Source of the DNA: an uncultured Methylibium sp.
Lineage (GTDB): Bacteria; Pseudomonadota; Gammaproteobacteria; Burkholderiales; Burkholderiaceae_C
Direction of reading: 5' to 3'
Length of the DNA: 64,000 bases
NCBI RefSeq assembly: GCF_902826655.1
Contig: NZ_CADEFR010000008.1
Coordinates: 1 to 64,000, forward strand
In this document: piece by piece, positions 47,421-56,253 of the stretch
Layout of the letters: every line of letters starts with the position of its first letter
Position numbering within the stretch: position 1 is the first letter of the stretch
Made by a program: the position numbers and the translations under genes
The notes under the pieces: model-generated
What the model was told of the DNA's origin: nothing
The model's input: only the letters and a program-made list of their open reading frames with translations
The model's database searches: none

Positions 47421-49043
47421 ATGCATCGCAAGACCCTGCTCGCCACCGTTGCCGCCTTCGCTCTCGGGGGCCTCGCTGCCTGCGGTGGCGGAGGCGATGC
47501 GCCGCCGCCGGCACCGCAACCGGTGGCGGTCGGCGACACCGTCGCGCTGACCGCCAGCGGCCGCATCGTCTCGTTCAACCGCGCGACGCCGGCCACGCTG
47601 GTCGGCGCGGTGTCGGTCACCGGCCTCGCCTCGGGCGAGACGCTGCTCGGCATCGACATCCGTCCGGCCGACGGCCTGCTGTACGCGCTGGGCAGCGCCG
47701 GCAACATCTACACGATCGTGCCGTCGACCGGCGCGGCCACGCTGCGTGTCGCGCTGCGCGCCGCGGCCGGTGACGACAACCCTTACGCCGCGCTGGTCGG
47801 CGACAGCTTCGCCGTCGACTTCAATCCGGCCGCGGACCGCCTGCGCGTGATCGGCAACCTGGGCCAGAACCTGCGCATCAACGTCGCCACCGGCGACACC
47901 ATCACCGACGGCCTGATCGCACCGGCCGCCGGCGGCACCGCGACGGTCAGTGCCGGCGCCTACACCAACAGCTTCGCGGGCACGACGACGACCCAGCTCT
48001 TCGACCTGGACGTGGTCGCCGGCACGCTGCACCTGCAGGACCCGCCGAACAACGGCACGCTGGCCGCCGGCCTGCCGCTGGGCGTGACGGCGACCGCGGC
48101 CAACGGCTTCGACATCGACGCGCGCAACAACACCGGCTACGCCGCACTGACGGTCGGCGGCACGACCTCGCTGTACACCGTCAACCTCACGACCGGCGCC
48201 GCGACCGCCGTGGCCGGCGGCGCGATCGCCGGCGGCGAAGCGATCCGCGGGCTGGCGCTGGTGCAGCCGGCCGCGCCCACGGCCATCGGCCTGACCGCCG
48301 ACAACCGCCTGCTGGCCTTCAACCCGGCGGCGCCGAACACCATCACCTCCACGACCACCATCACCGGCCTGCAGACCGGCGAAGTGATCCTCGGCATCGA
48401 CGTGCGGCCGGGTAACGGCCTGCTCTACGCGCTGGCCACCGGCGGGCGGCTCTACACCGTCGACCCGGCCACCGGCGCGGCGACCTTCCGTGTCGCGCTG
48501 GCCGCCGATCCGGCCGACGCGACCGCGCCCTACAGCGGCCTCGCGAGCAACGCGCTCAGCGTCGACTTCAACCCGGCCGCCGACCGCCTGCGCGTGATCG
48601 CCGACAACGGCCAGAGCCTGCGCATCAACGTCGACACCGGCCTCACCACGACCGACGGCGACATCAACCGCGTCGGCGTCGCGCCCTCGGTGCTGGCTGC
48701 GGCCTACGCCAACAGCTTTGCCGGCACGACGACGACGGTGCTCTACGACCTGGAGGCCGCCAGCAACGTGCTGGCGATCCAGAACCCGCCGAACAACGGC
48801 ACGCTGGTCGACGTCGGCGCGCTCGGCCTCGACATCGCCGGCAGCGGCGGCTTCGACATCGCGGGCGGCGGCAACGGCCTCGCGCTGGCGGCGCTGCGGG
48901 TCGGCACGACCGGCCCGATGTCGCTGTACGCCGTCAACCTGACCACCGGGGCCGCGACCTTCTATCGCGGCCTGGCGGCCGACGCGGCGCAGATCGGCGG
49001 CGCCGGCGGCGTGCCGCTGGTCGACCTGGCGATCCGCTTCTGA
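47421..49043 (+). CDS. DUF4394 lipoprotein, two repeats
   Basis: 540 residues. The signal peptide ends in GGLAAC, a lipobox; Cys then a Gly-rich linker. The mature protein is two DUF4394 units (about 45-295, 300-540) that repeat the same order: a start GDTVALTASGRIVSFNRATP-type strand, LLGIDIRPADGLLYAL, VDFNPAADRLRVI and NSFAGTTTTQLFDLD. It should be a beta-propeller. Its function is unknown. An ECF sigma and anti-sigma factor follow, a neighbourhood also seen in other proteobacteria. Confidence 0.9.
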   Translation: MHRKTLLATVAAFALGGLAACGGGGDAPPPAPQPVAVGDTVALTASGRIVSFNRATPATLVGAVSVTGLASGETLLGIDIRPADGLLYALGSAGNIYTIVPSTGAATLRVALRAAAGDDNPYAALVGDSFAVDFNPAADRLRVIGNLGQNLRINVATGDTITDGLIAPAAGGTATVSAGAYTNSFAGTTTTQLFDLDVVAGTLHLQDPPNNGTLAAGLPLGVTATAANGFDIDARNNTGYAALTVGGTTSLYTVNLTTGAATAVAGGAIAGGEAIRGLALVQPAAPTAIGLTADNRLLAFNPAAPNTITSTTTITGLQTGEVILGIDVRPGNGLLYALATGGRLYTVDPATGAATFRVALAADPADATAPYSGLASNALSVDFNPAADRLRVIADNGQSLRINVDTGLTTTDGDINRVGVAPSVLAAAYANSFAGTTTTVLYDLEAASNVLAIQNPPNNGTLVDVGALGLDIAGSGGFDIAGGGNGLALAALRVGTTGPMSLYAVNLTTGAATFYRGLAADAAQIGGAGGVPLVDLAIRF

Positions 49044-49134
49044 TCATGGCGAGGCGGCCGACGTGGTCTGCGACGGCCACGTCGGCCGGGCCGCCGGCTC
49101 GGCTAGGATCGCGTCCGACCCGCCCCGCCGCCCC

Positions 49135-49698
49135 ATGCCCAGCCCGACGAGCACTTCCCCCGATGGCTTCGACTACGAGTCGGCGCTCGAGGCCTGCGCG
49201 CGCGGCGAGCGCTACGCGCTGCGCGCCCTCTACGAGCGCGAGTCGCGCTGGCTGCTGGGCGTGGCGCAGCGCATCGTGCGCGACCGCGACACCGCGCACG
49301 ACGTGCTGCAGGAGGCCTTCCTGCAGGTCTGGCAGCGCGCATCGACCTACCAGCGCGCGCTGGGCTCGGGGCGCGGCTGGATCTACACCGTGGTGCGTCA
49401 CCGCGCGCTGGACGAGGCGCGCCGCGTGCAGCGCGAGATGCCGGCCGGCGACGACCTCGAGGCCGTCGCCGATGCGCACGCCGCGCTCGAGCCCGCGCCC
49501 GACCTGCCGCACGCCGACGCCGCGGCGCTGGACCGCTGCCTGTCCGCACTGGAGGAGCGCAAGCGCGACTGCATCGTGCGCGCCTTCGTCGAGGGCTACA
49601 CGCACGAGCAGATCGCTCGCGAGATCGCCACGCCGGTCGGCACCGTCAAGTCGTGGATCCGCCGCGGGCTGCTGTCGCTGAAGGAGTGCCTGTCGTGA
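49135..49698 (+). CDS. ECF sigma-70 family factor
   Basis: 187 residues from ATG 49135; an earlier frame start (49063) gives a tail with no homology. Region 2 has AHDVLQEAFLQVWQRAS and the RGWIYTVVRHRALDEAR helix; region 4 has EQIAREIATPVGTVKSWIRRGLLSLKECL. It recruits RNA polymerase to a small regulon, perhaps including its own operon and the DUF4394 gene. It overlaps the anti-sigma gene by four bases, so the pair is coupled. Confidence 0.93.
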   Translation: MPSPTSTSPDGFDYESALEACARGERYALRALYERESRWLLGVAQRIVRDRDTAHDVLQEAFLQVWQRASTYQRALGSGRGWIYTVVRHRALDEARRVQREMPAGDDLEAVADAHAALEPAPDLPHADAAALDRCLSALEERKRDCIVRAFVEGYTHEQIAREIATPVGTVKSWIRRGLLSLKECLS

Positions 49699-50429
49699 GC
49701 CTCGATCAGGATCCGCAGGAACGCAGCGCCACCGCCGGCGAGTACGTGCTCGGCACGCTCGATGCCGCGACGCGCGCCGAGGTCGATCGGGCCCTGCCTG
49801 CCGACGCGGCGCTGCAGGCCGAGGTCTACCGCTGGCAGGACCGCCTGCTCGGCCTGACGCGCCGCGTCGCGCCGGCCGAGCCCGACGCCGGCCTGTGGCC
49901 CAAGATCGCCGCACGGCTGGGCGCCGCGCCCGCGGCACGACCGGCCGCCGCGCCCGCCGCCGCCAACGACCCGCTGTGGCAGCGCCTGCGCCGCTGGCAG
50001 CTCACCGGCGGCCTGGCGATCGCGGCTTCGATGGTGCTGGCCACGCTGCTGGTGCTGCGCGCGCCGACCGCGGTCGATGCGCCGGTGCGCTACCTCGCGG
50101 TGCTGCAGGCGCCCGACAACCAGACCGCCGGCTGGGTCGTCGAGATCACCGCCGGCGACAAGCTGCGCCTGGTGCCGGTGGCGGCGGTCGCGGGGCAGCC
50201 GGTGCCCGCCGGCAAGACGCTGCAGTTCTGGACCAAGCCCGAAGGCGCGGCCGGCCCGACCTCGCTGGGCCTGGTGCGCGCCGGCCAGACCGTCGAGCTG
50301 CCGGTCGGCCAGCTGCCGGCGGTCGAGGCCAGGACGCTCTTCGAGCTGACCCTCGAACCCGAAGGCGGCTCGACGATCGGACGGCCGACGGGGCCGATCC
50401 TGTACGTGGGGCGCACCGTCAAGCTCTGA
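49695..50429 (+). CDS. Anti-sigma factor (RskA-like)
   Basis: 244 residues from a GTG in the sigma stop. The cytoplasmic N-terminus (about 1-90) has the AGEYVLGTLDAATRAEVDR helix of zinc-less anti-sigma domains. One membrane helix (about 105-122) leads to an RskA C-terminal domain (about 130-244; YLAVLQAPDNQTAGWVVEI and TLQFWTKPEG). It holds the ECF factor inactive at the membrane until an envelope signal releases it. Confidence 0.92.
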   Translation: MSLDQDPQERSATAGEYVLGTLDAATRAEVDRALPADAALQAEVYRWQDRLLGLTRRVAPAEPDAGLWPKIAARLGAAPAARPAAAPAAANDPLWQRLRRWQLTGGLAIAASMVLATLLVLRAPTAVDAPVRYLAVLQAPDNQTAGWVVEITAGDKLRLVPVAAVAGQPVPAGKTLQFWTKPEGAAGPTSLGLVRAGQTVELPVGQLPAVEARTLFELTLEPEGGSTIGRPTGPILYVGRTVKL

Positions 50430-50456
50430 TTCACCTTGCTTGCTTGCGCGGCGCGG

Positions 50457-50566
50457 GCAGCGAAACCGACTGGGGCGCTGTACTGCGCTCATGTCCCCCG
50501 GGGCGGGCGATGCCCGTCCCTCCTCCTTTACTTCGCTCCGTACAACGCCCCAGCCGGCTTCGCTGC
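50457..50566 (-). repeat. Structured dispersed element, copy C
   Basis: On the minus strand, 27-base outer arms (50566-50540 and 50483-50457) pair along their full length: 24 Watson-Crick pairs and three G-U or U-G. The left core is 50539-50520 (ggagc then GAAGTAAAGGAGGAG) and the right core 50500-50484 (CGGGGGACATGAGCGCA). The inner hairpin has CGGGC, loop ATC, GCCCG. The arm sequences are unrelated to copies A and B; core changes compensate each other (see findings). Confidence 0.82.
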
Positions 50567-50614
50567 TGGCATCGCTCTGGCCGCTCGGAGGCCTGCAATG
50601 CTGCGGCGGTGGAA

Positions 50615-50716
50615 GGTCGAGGGCAGTGGGTGACCGGCGCAGTGAAGTAAAGGAGGAGGCCGGGCGCAGCCCGGTCGGAGGACATGAACGGAGCCGGTCA
50701 CCCGCTGTCCTCGACC
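50615..50716 (+). repeat. Structured dispersed element, copy B
   Basis: Outer arms 50615-50638 and 50693-50716 form 24 pairs: 22 Watson-Crick and two wobble. Left core 50639-50658 is identical to copy A; the right core 50676-50692 differs from copy A by one base (GGAGG for GGGGG). The inner hairpin GCCGGGC, loop GCA, GCCCGGT replaces the one in copy A. Lies upstream (in plus coordinates) of the convergent cytochrome c gene end. Confidence 0.85.
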
Positions 50717-50749
50717 CGCGCGACCGACGTCACACAGTAGCGAGGAGGC

Positions 50750-51082
50750 TCAAGGCTCCTTCACTTCGACCTTCAACGACGCATACCAGGCCGCCAGCGC
50801 CGCGATGTCGGCATCGCTCAGGTACTGGGCGACGACGTTCATCACCGGGTGCTGGCGCGCACCGCTGCGGTAGGCCTTGAGCTGGGCCTCGACGTAGATC
50901 GCTGGTTGTCCGGCGAGGTTCGGCGCGTCCGGCAACGTCGCCAGGCCCAGCCGGCCATGGCAGGCGGAGCAGGCGGCCGACTTGGTACGGCCCGCTTCGT
51001 TGGCCTGGGCCGCTGGTACCGCGGCGCTGATCAACAGCGCCGCGATCCAGCACCAGGTCCTAGCGCTTCGCGTCGCCCACAT
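50750..51082 (-). CDS. Periplasmic cytochrome c, class I
   Basis: 110 residues from ATG 51082 with a signal peptide (TWCWIAALLISAAVPAAQA). The heme motif is CSACH, and the axial Met is likely in HPVMNVVAQYLSDADIAALAAWYAS. Single-heme, cytochrome c4/c553 type. Its start overlaps the 3' end of the sugar dehydrogenase gene by 23 bases, so the two are coupled; it probably accepts electrons from that enzyme. Confidence 0.9.
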   Translation of the reverse strand: MWATRSARTWCWIAALLISAAVPAAQANEAGRTKSAACSACHGRLGLATLPDAPNLAGQPAIYVEAQLKAYRSGARQHPVMNVVAQYLSDADIAALAAWYASLKVEVKEP

Positions 51083-52337
51083 AGCTGATGCGGTAGATCG
51101 CGCCGACGTAGTCATCGGAGACGAGCAGCGAGCCGTCCTTCATCGTCGCCACGTCGACCGGGCGGCCGCGGAAGGTGCCGGTGTTCTCGTCGAGCCAGCC
51201 GCTCGCGAAGACCTCGGTCTTGTCGGCCGTGCCGTCGGCCTTGAGCGAGGTGAACAGCACCTGCGCGCCGTTGGGCTTGGTGCGGTTCCACGAGCCGTGC
51301 TGCGCGCTGAAGAAGCCGCCCTGGTACTTGGCCGGGAAGGACTTGCCGGTGTAGAAGGCCATGCCCAGGTCGGCCGCATGCGCTTCGGTCAGCACCTGGG
51401 CCGCGGTCACGTTGGTCGGCAGCGGGTCCTTGTCGTAGCCGTGGTCGGTGATGCGGGTCTTGCCCTGGATCCACGGGTAGCCGAAGAACTGGCCCGCCTT
51501 GGTGATGCGGTTGATCTCGCCGTTGGGGATGTCGTCGCCCATGCCGTCGGTCTGGTTGTCGGTGAACCAGAGCGTGCCGTCCTTGGGGTTGAAGTCGTGG
51601 CCGACCGAGTTGCGGATGCCGGTGGCGTAGACCTCGCGCTTGCTGCCGTCGAAGGCGTTCATGCGCACCATGCCGCCGATGCCGACCTCGTTGAAGATCT
51701 TGAGCTTGTCGCGCGGCTGCACGTTGAAGGGCTGGCCCAGCGAGATGTAGACCATGCCGTCCGGCCCGATCTTGCAGACCCGCGCGCCGTGGTTGAAGGA
51801 CTCTTCCTCCACCGGGATCAGCTTGCCCTGCGGCACGACCTCGATCACCGCGACGTCCGGGCCTTCGTAGAAGAACTCGGCGGCGGGGAAGTTGAGCACG
51901 CGGTTGTGCTCGGCCACCAGCAGGAAGCCGTCCTTGGTCCAGCACACGCCGTTGGGCACCTTGAAGTTGAGGCTGGGCGCGAAGGCCTTGACCTCGTCGG
52001 CCTCGCCGTCGGAGTTGCGGTCGGTCACGGCCCACACCGTGGTCTTGCGGGTGCCGACGAAGAGCATGTTGGTGCTGGGCGCCACGGCCATGTGGCGCGC
52101 GTCGGGCACCACCGCGAACAGGTCGATGCGAAAGCCCGGCGGCAGCTTCACGCGCTCGAGGTTCCTGCGGATCGCGTCGGCGTTCTTGCCGGTCTGCGGC
52201 ACCGGCGGGATGTTGAGGTCCACGCCGGACACCTTGAACTGCTTGAGCTTCTCGATGTTCTGCTGGGCCAGCGCGGGTCCGGCGGACAGCAGGGCGGCCG
52301 CGACGGCCGTCAGCGTGAGGCGGGCGAAGGGATGCAT
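51060..52337 (-). CDS. PQQ-type sugar/sorbosone dehydrogenase family protein
   Basis: 425 residues with a signal peptide cut after ALA (about 25). It is a six-bladed propeller related to soluble glucose dehydrogenase and L-sorbosone dehydrogenase: VPNGVCWTKDGFLLVAEHNRV, the FNHGARVCKIGPDGMVYISLG blade, YATGIRNSVGHDFNP (Arg-Asn in the cofactor site), TDNQTDGMGDDIPNGEIN and HGSWNRTKPNG. It oxidises an aldose or similar substrate in the periplasm. PQQ synthesis genes are not in the window. The GGAGACCC upstream is the ribosome binding site. Confidence 0.9.
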   Translation of the reverse strand: MHPFARLTLTAVAAALLSAGPALAQQNIEKLKQFKVSGVDLNIPPVPQTGKNADAIRRNLERVKLPPGFRIDLFAVVPDARHMAVAPSTNMLFVGTRKTTVWAVTDRNSDGEADEVKAFAPSLNFKVPNGVCWTKDGFLLVAEHNRVLNFPAAEFFYEGPDVAVIEVVPQGKLIPVEEESFNHGARVCKIGPDGMVYISLGQPFNVQPRDKLKIFNEVGIGGMVRMNAFDGSKREVYATGIRNSVGHDFNPKDGTLWFTDNQTDGMGDDIPNGEINRITKAGQFFGYPWIQGKTRITDHGYDKDPLPTNVTAAQVLTEAHAADLGMAFYTGKSFPAKYQGGFFSAQHGSWNRTKPNGAQVLFTSLKADGTADKTEVFASGWLDENTGTFRGRPVDVATMKDGSLLVSDDYVGAIYRISYVGDAKR

Positions 52338-52649
52338 GGGGTGGGTCTCCTTGAATCGTTCTTGGATAAGGAAGGCGGTGCGGCGGGTGGCCGGTCGCCG
52401 GGCGGCTGCCGATCGGTCGGGCGGATGGCAACCGGCTGCCGACTGTAGGCCGGGGGGCCGGCTCCGGCACGGCCCCCCGGGTTACCCCGGACGCCGGCGC
52501 GGGCAGGCGGTGCCCCGTCCATTCCACGCTTTCCGCCGTCCGTCGCACGGCCCTGCCGACGCCGGGTGGCCGGGCTTTAGAGTGGCGCCCGGCGCCGACC
52601 GGTGCCCACCCCACAACGCAAGCGGTCACCGCCGCGAGGAGTCTTGATC
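52338..52649. promoter_or_regulatory. Divergent promoter region between sugar dehydrogenase and M13 peptidase genes
   Basis: 312 bases with no gene. The GC-rich hairpin at 52450-52480 lies in the middle. Candidate boxes are weak: TAGAGT near 52578 (plus) could be a -10. GAGGAG at 52636-52641 serves the peptidase. Confidence 0.4.
52450..52480. repeat. Perfect GC-only inverted repeat in a divergent promoter region
   Basis: CCGGGGGGCC (52450-52459) and GGCCCCCCGG (52471-52480) are 10-bp perfect arms around 11 bases. There is no T-run, so it is unlikely to be a terminator. It may be an operator or structural block between divergent genes. Confidence 0.6.
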
Positions 52650-54695
52650 GTGAGTATTTCCTGCAAGCCCCGCCGGGCGCTGGCCCTCGGCGTCGTCGGC
52701 GCCGCCGTCGCGCTGGCCGTCCTGGCCCCCGTCCATGCCCAGCCGGCCGCGTCCGGCGTCGAGCAGGCCAACGTCGACCGCGCCGTGCGCATCCAGGACG
52801 ACTTCTACCGCCACGTCAACGGCAGCTGGCTCAGGAACACGCCGATCCCGGCCGACCGCGCCAGCACCGGCGCCTTCAACCAGATCCACGACGCCATCCA
52901 GCCGCAGCTGCTGGGCCTGATCGAGGAGGCGGCGAAGAGCGGCCGCGACGCCGAGGCGCGCCAGATCGGGGACCTGTACGCCAGCTTCATGGACGAGGCC
53001 ACCGTCGAGAAGCTGGGCCTCAGGCCGATCGCCGCCGAGCTGGCCGCGGTCGACGCGCTGACCGACCGCAGGCAGCTCGGCGCGCTGATGGCGCGCTCGG
53101 TGCGTGCGGGCATCGGCATGCCGGTGGCCTTCTATGTCGGCCAGGACGACAAGGACTCGACGCGCTACGCGACCTTCCTGTCGCAGAGCGGCCTGGGACT
53201 GCCCGACCGCGACTACTACCTGAAGGAAGACGACGCGCGCTTCAAGGACATCCGCGCCAGGTACCTGGACCACCTGCAGAAGATGCTGGCGCTGGCCGGC
53301 GACAAGGACGCCGCCGCGTCGGCGGCCGCCGTGCTGGCGCTGGAGACCGAGCTGGCCCGCGTGCAGTGGACCAAGGTCGAGAACCGCGACCCGGTGAAGA
53401 CCTACAACAAGGTCGAAGTCGACGCGCTGCCGAAGCTCGCGCCCGCGATCGACTGGAACGCCTTCCTCGCCGGCACCGGCGTGGCGGGCAAGGCCGGCTA
53501 CGTGATCATCGGCCAGCCGAGCTACTTCGAGGGCCTGTCGAAGCTGGCCGAGACGGCGCCGTTGCCGGCGTGGAAGGCCTACGCCAAGGTGCGTGTGCTG
53601 AATGCCTACGCGCCCTTCCTGAACAAGGAGATGGTCGACACGCGCTTCGCCTTCGCCGGCACCGTGCTGCGCGGCACGCCCGAGAACCTGCCGCGCTGGA
53701 AGCGCGGCGTCGCGCTGGTCGAGGACTCGGTCGGCGAGGGCCTGGGCAAGCTCTACGTCGCGAAGTACTTCCCGCCGTCGCACAAGGCGCGCATGGAGAG
53801 CCTGGTCGCCAACCTGATGCTCGCCTACCGGCAGAGCATCGACAAGCTCGACTGGATGACGCCGGCCACCAAGGCGCAGGCCCAGGCCAAGCTCGCGAAG
53901 TTCACCACCAAGATCGGCTACCCGAAGCAGTGGCTGGACTACCGCTCGCTGAAGATCCAGCGCGACGACCTGGCCGGCAACGTGCGGCGCGCGCGCGAGT
54001 TCGCGCACGAGCGCCTGGTCGACAAGCTCGGCAAGCCCATCGACCGCGACGAGTGGCTGATGACGCCGCAGACGGTCAACGCCTACTACAACCCGGGCCT
54101 CAACGAGATCGTGTTCCCGGCCTCGATCCTGCAGCCGCCGTTCTTCAACGCGGCGGCCGACGAGGCGGTCAACTACGGCGGCATCGGGGCGGTGATCGGC
54201 CACGAGATCAGCCACGGCTTCGACGACCAGGGCAGCCAGTACGACGGCGACGGCAACCTGCGCAACTGGTGGACCGCCGAGGACCGCGCGCGCTTCGCGG
54301 CCAGGACCGAGGTGCTGATCGCGCAGTACGGCGCCTTCGAGCCGGTGCCCGGCTACAAGCTCAACGGCAAGCAGTCGCTGGGCGAGAACATCGCCGACAA
54401 CTCCGGCCTCGAGATCGCCTACAAGGCCTACCAGCTGTCGCTGGGCGGCAAGCCGGCGCCGACGATCGACGGCCTGAGCGGCGACCAGCGCTTCTTCTAC
54501 GGCTTTGCGCAGATCTGGCGCAGCAAGGAGCGCGAGGCCGCGCTGATCGAGCGCGTGAAGGCCGGCGTGCACTCGCCGTCGGAGTTCCGCGCCAACGGCG
54601 CGGTGCGCAACCATCCGGCCTTCTACACGACCTTCGACGTGAAGCCGGGCGACGCGATGTACCTGCCGCCGGCGCAGCGCGTGTCGATCTGGTAG
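52650..54695 (+). CDS. M13-family (neprilysin-like) metallopeptidase
   Basis: 681 residues from GTG 52650, chosen because GAGGAG lies eight bases upstream. Signal peptide (to about residue 34), then M13 N domain (RIQDDFYRHVNGSWL, then IPADRASTGAF) and catalytic domain with zinc motif HEISH (VIGHEISHGFDDQG, about 515), the Glu ligand in ENIADNSGLEIAY (about 576), and NAYYNPGLNEIVFPA upstream. It degrades peptides in the periplasm or outside. A start at 52602 would add a non-homologous tail. Confidence 0.93.
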   Translation: MSISCKPRRALALGVVGAAVALAVLAPVHAQPAASGVEQANVDRAVRIQDDFYRHVNGSWLRNTPIPADRASTGAFNQIHDAIQPQLLGLIEEAAKSGRDAEARQIGDLYASFMDEATVEKLGLRPIAAELAAVDALTDRRQLGALMARSVRAGIGMPVAFYVGQDDKDSTRYATFLSQSGLGLPDRDYYLKEDDARFKDIRARYLDHLQKMLALAGDKDAAASAAAVLALETELARVQWTKVENRDPVKTYNKVEVDALPKLAPAIDWNAFLAGTGVAGKAGYVIIGQPSYFEGLSKLAETAPLPAWKAYAKVRVLNAYAPFLNKEMVDTRFAFAGTVLRGTPENLPRWKRGVALVEDSVGEGLGKLYVAKYFPPSHKARMESLVANLMLAYRQSIDKLDWMTPATKAQAQAKLAKFTTKIGYPKQWLDYRSLKIQRDDLAGNVRRAREFAHERLVDKLGKPIDRDEWLMTPQTVNAYYNPGLNEIVFPASILQPPFFNAAADEAVNYGGIGAVIGHEISHGFDDQGSQYDGDGNLRNWWTAEDRARFAARTEVLIAQYGAFEPVPGYKLNGKQSLGENIADNSGLEIAYKAYQLSLGGKPAPTIDGLSGDQRFFYGFAQIWRSKEREAALIERVKAGVHSPSEFRANGAVRNHPAFYTTFDVKPGDAMYLPPAQRVSIW

Positions 54696-54735
54696 CCGAC
54701 AGGGAGGGCGCGCCGATCTGCACAAGAATCGGCGC

Positions 54736-56223
54736 ATGAGCCCCCCGGTCGACGACGCGCCGCCCCCCGATCCGGACTCGCTGGCCGCGCTGCGCGCGCG
54801 CCACGGTCCGCGCTACCGCTGGATGGTGCTGGGCACGGTGATGCTCGGCACCGTCGCGGCCATCCTGTCGTCGACCATCGTCAACGTCGCGGTGCCCGAC
54901 CTGAGCCGCCACTTCGGCCTGGGCCAGGAGCGCGCGCAATGGGTCGCGGCCGGCTTCATGGCGGCGATGACGCTGTCGATGCTGCCGACCTCGTGGCTGC
55001 TGGCGCGCTACGGCTACCGCCGCACCTTCGGCGTGGCGGTGTCGCTGCTGGGCCTGGGCGGTGCGGTCGGCGGCCTGGCCAACGACTACGGCCTGGTGCT
55101 GGCGATGCGCGTGCTCGAGGGCCTGGCGGCCGGCGTGCTGCAGCCCATCCCGGCGATCATCGCGGTGCACGCCTTCGCACCGCACGAGCGCGGCAAGGCG
55201 ATGGGGCTGTTCGGCTTCGGCGTGGTGCTCGCGCCGGCCATCGGGCCCAGCGTCGGCGGCGTGCTGGTCGAGCATTTCGGCTGGCGCTCGATCTTCTTCG
55301 TCGTGCTGCCCTTCTGCCTGATCGCACTGGCGGCCGGCCAGCGGCTGCTGCCGACCACCGCGCCCGGCGGCGTGCCGGCCGACCCGACCCGGCGGCTCGA
55401 CGTCGCGGGCCTGGGCCTGGTGAGCGCGGCGACGCTGGCGCTGCTGAACGGCCTGGTGCAGCTGCACCACCCGGACCGCCGCGTCGGCCTGGCGCTGCTG
55501 GCGCTGGCGGCGCTGCTGACCGTCGGCTTCATCGTGCACCAGCGCCGCGGCGCGCGCGCCGGCCGGCCGACGCTGCTGGCGCTGCAGCTCTTCGACGCGC
55601 GGCCCTTCGCGATGGGCGCGCTGGTCGCCTTCATCTACGGCATGGGCCTGTTCGGGTCGACCTACCTCGTGCCGGTGTTCATGCAGAGCGGCCTGCACTT
55701 CCCGCCGTCGGAGGCGGGCGCGGTGCTGCTGCCGGCCGGCCTGGTGCTGGCGGTGACCATCCCGCTGGCCGGCCGACTGAGCGACCGCGTTCCGCCGCAC
55801 CGGCTGGTGGCGATCGGCGTGCTGCTGCTGGCCGTGTCGTTCGCGCTGATGGCGCTGATCGGCACCGGCACGGCGCTGTGGCTCATCGCCGCGATGGCGG
55901 TGGTCGGGCGCATCGGCCTGGGCCTGGTGCTGCCGTCGCTGAACCTCGGCGCGATGCGCGGCCTGGAGATGGCGATGATCTCGCCGGCGTCGAGCAGCAT
56001 CAACTTCCTGAGGCAGCTGGGCGGCGCGGTGGGCGTCAGCGTGGTCGGCATCTTCCTGCAGTGGCGCATCGCGGTGCGCGGCGAGGCCCAGGCGCTGGCG
56101 GCCTTCGGCGACACCTTCTGGCTGGTCGCCGCGGTGTGCGCGCTGGCGACGCTGGCGGCGGTGCGCATGAAGCCGGCGGATGCCGCCAGGGACGCGCCCC
56201 GGCACGACGCCCCCGCTTCCTAG
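54736..56223 (+). CDS. DHA2-family MFS multidrug exporter (EmrB-like)
   Basis: 495 residues with 14 predicted hydrophobic helices. Typical DHA2 motifs: TIVNVAVPDLSRHFGLGQE (helix 1), WLLARYGYRRTFGVAV (motif A region), GVLQPIPAIIAVHAFAPHERGKAMGLFGFG (motif C-like) and PSLNLGAMRGLEM in the C-half. Uses the proton gradient to expel drugs or metabolites. There is no EmrA-like adapter beside it, so it may act alone. Confidence 0.93.
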   Translation: MSPPVDDAPPPDPDSLAALRARHGPRYRWMVLGTVMLGTVAAILSSTIVNVAVPDLSRHFGLGQERAQWVAAGFMAAMTLSMLPTSWLLARYGYRRTFGVAVSLLGLGGAVGGLANDYGLVLAMRVLEGLAAGVLQPIPAIIAVHAFAPHERGKAMGLFGFGVVLAPAIGPSVGGVLVEHFGWRSIFFVVLPFCLIALAAGQRLLPTTAPGGVPADPTRRLDVAGLGLVSAATLALLNGLVQLHHPDRRVGLALLALAALLTVGFIVHQRRGARAGRPTLLALQLFDARPFAMGALVAFIYGMGLFGSTYLVPVFMQSGLHFPPSEAGAVLLPAGLVLAVTIPLAGRLSDRVPPHRLVAIGVLLLAVSFALMALIGTGTALWLIAAMAVVGRIGLGLVLPSLNLGAMRGLEMAMISPASSSINFLRQLGGAVGVSVVGIFLQWRIAVRGEAQALAAFGDTFWLVAAVCALATLAAVRMKPADAARDAPRHDAPAS

Positions 56224-56253
56224 AATGCGGCCCGCGCCCCGCCAACGCCTGCC

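Larger units (their letters stand above)
50430..50749. other. Convergent gap filled by two copies of the structured element
   Basis: 320 bases between the anti-sigma and cytochrome c stops. It has no gene. Copies C (minus, 50457-50566) and B (plus, 50615-50716) face apart, separated by 48 bases. A repeat pair in opposite orientation makes this region prone to pairing in both DNA strands. Confidence 0.8.
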
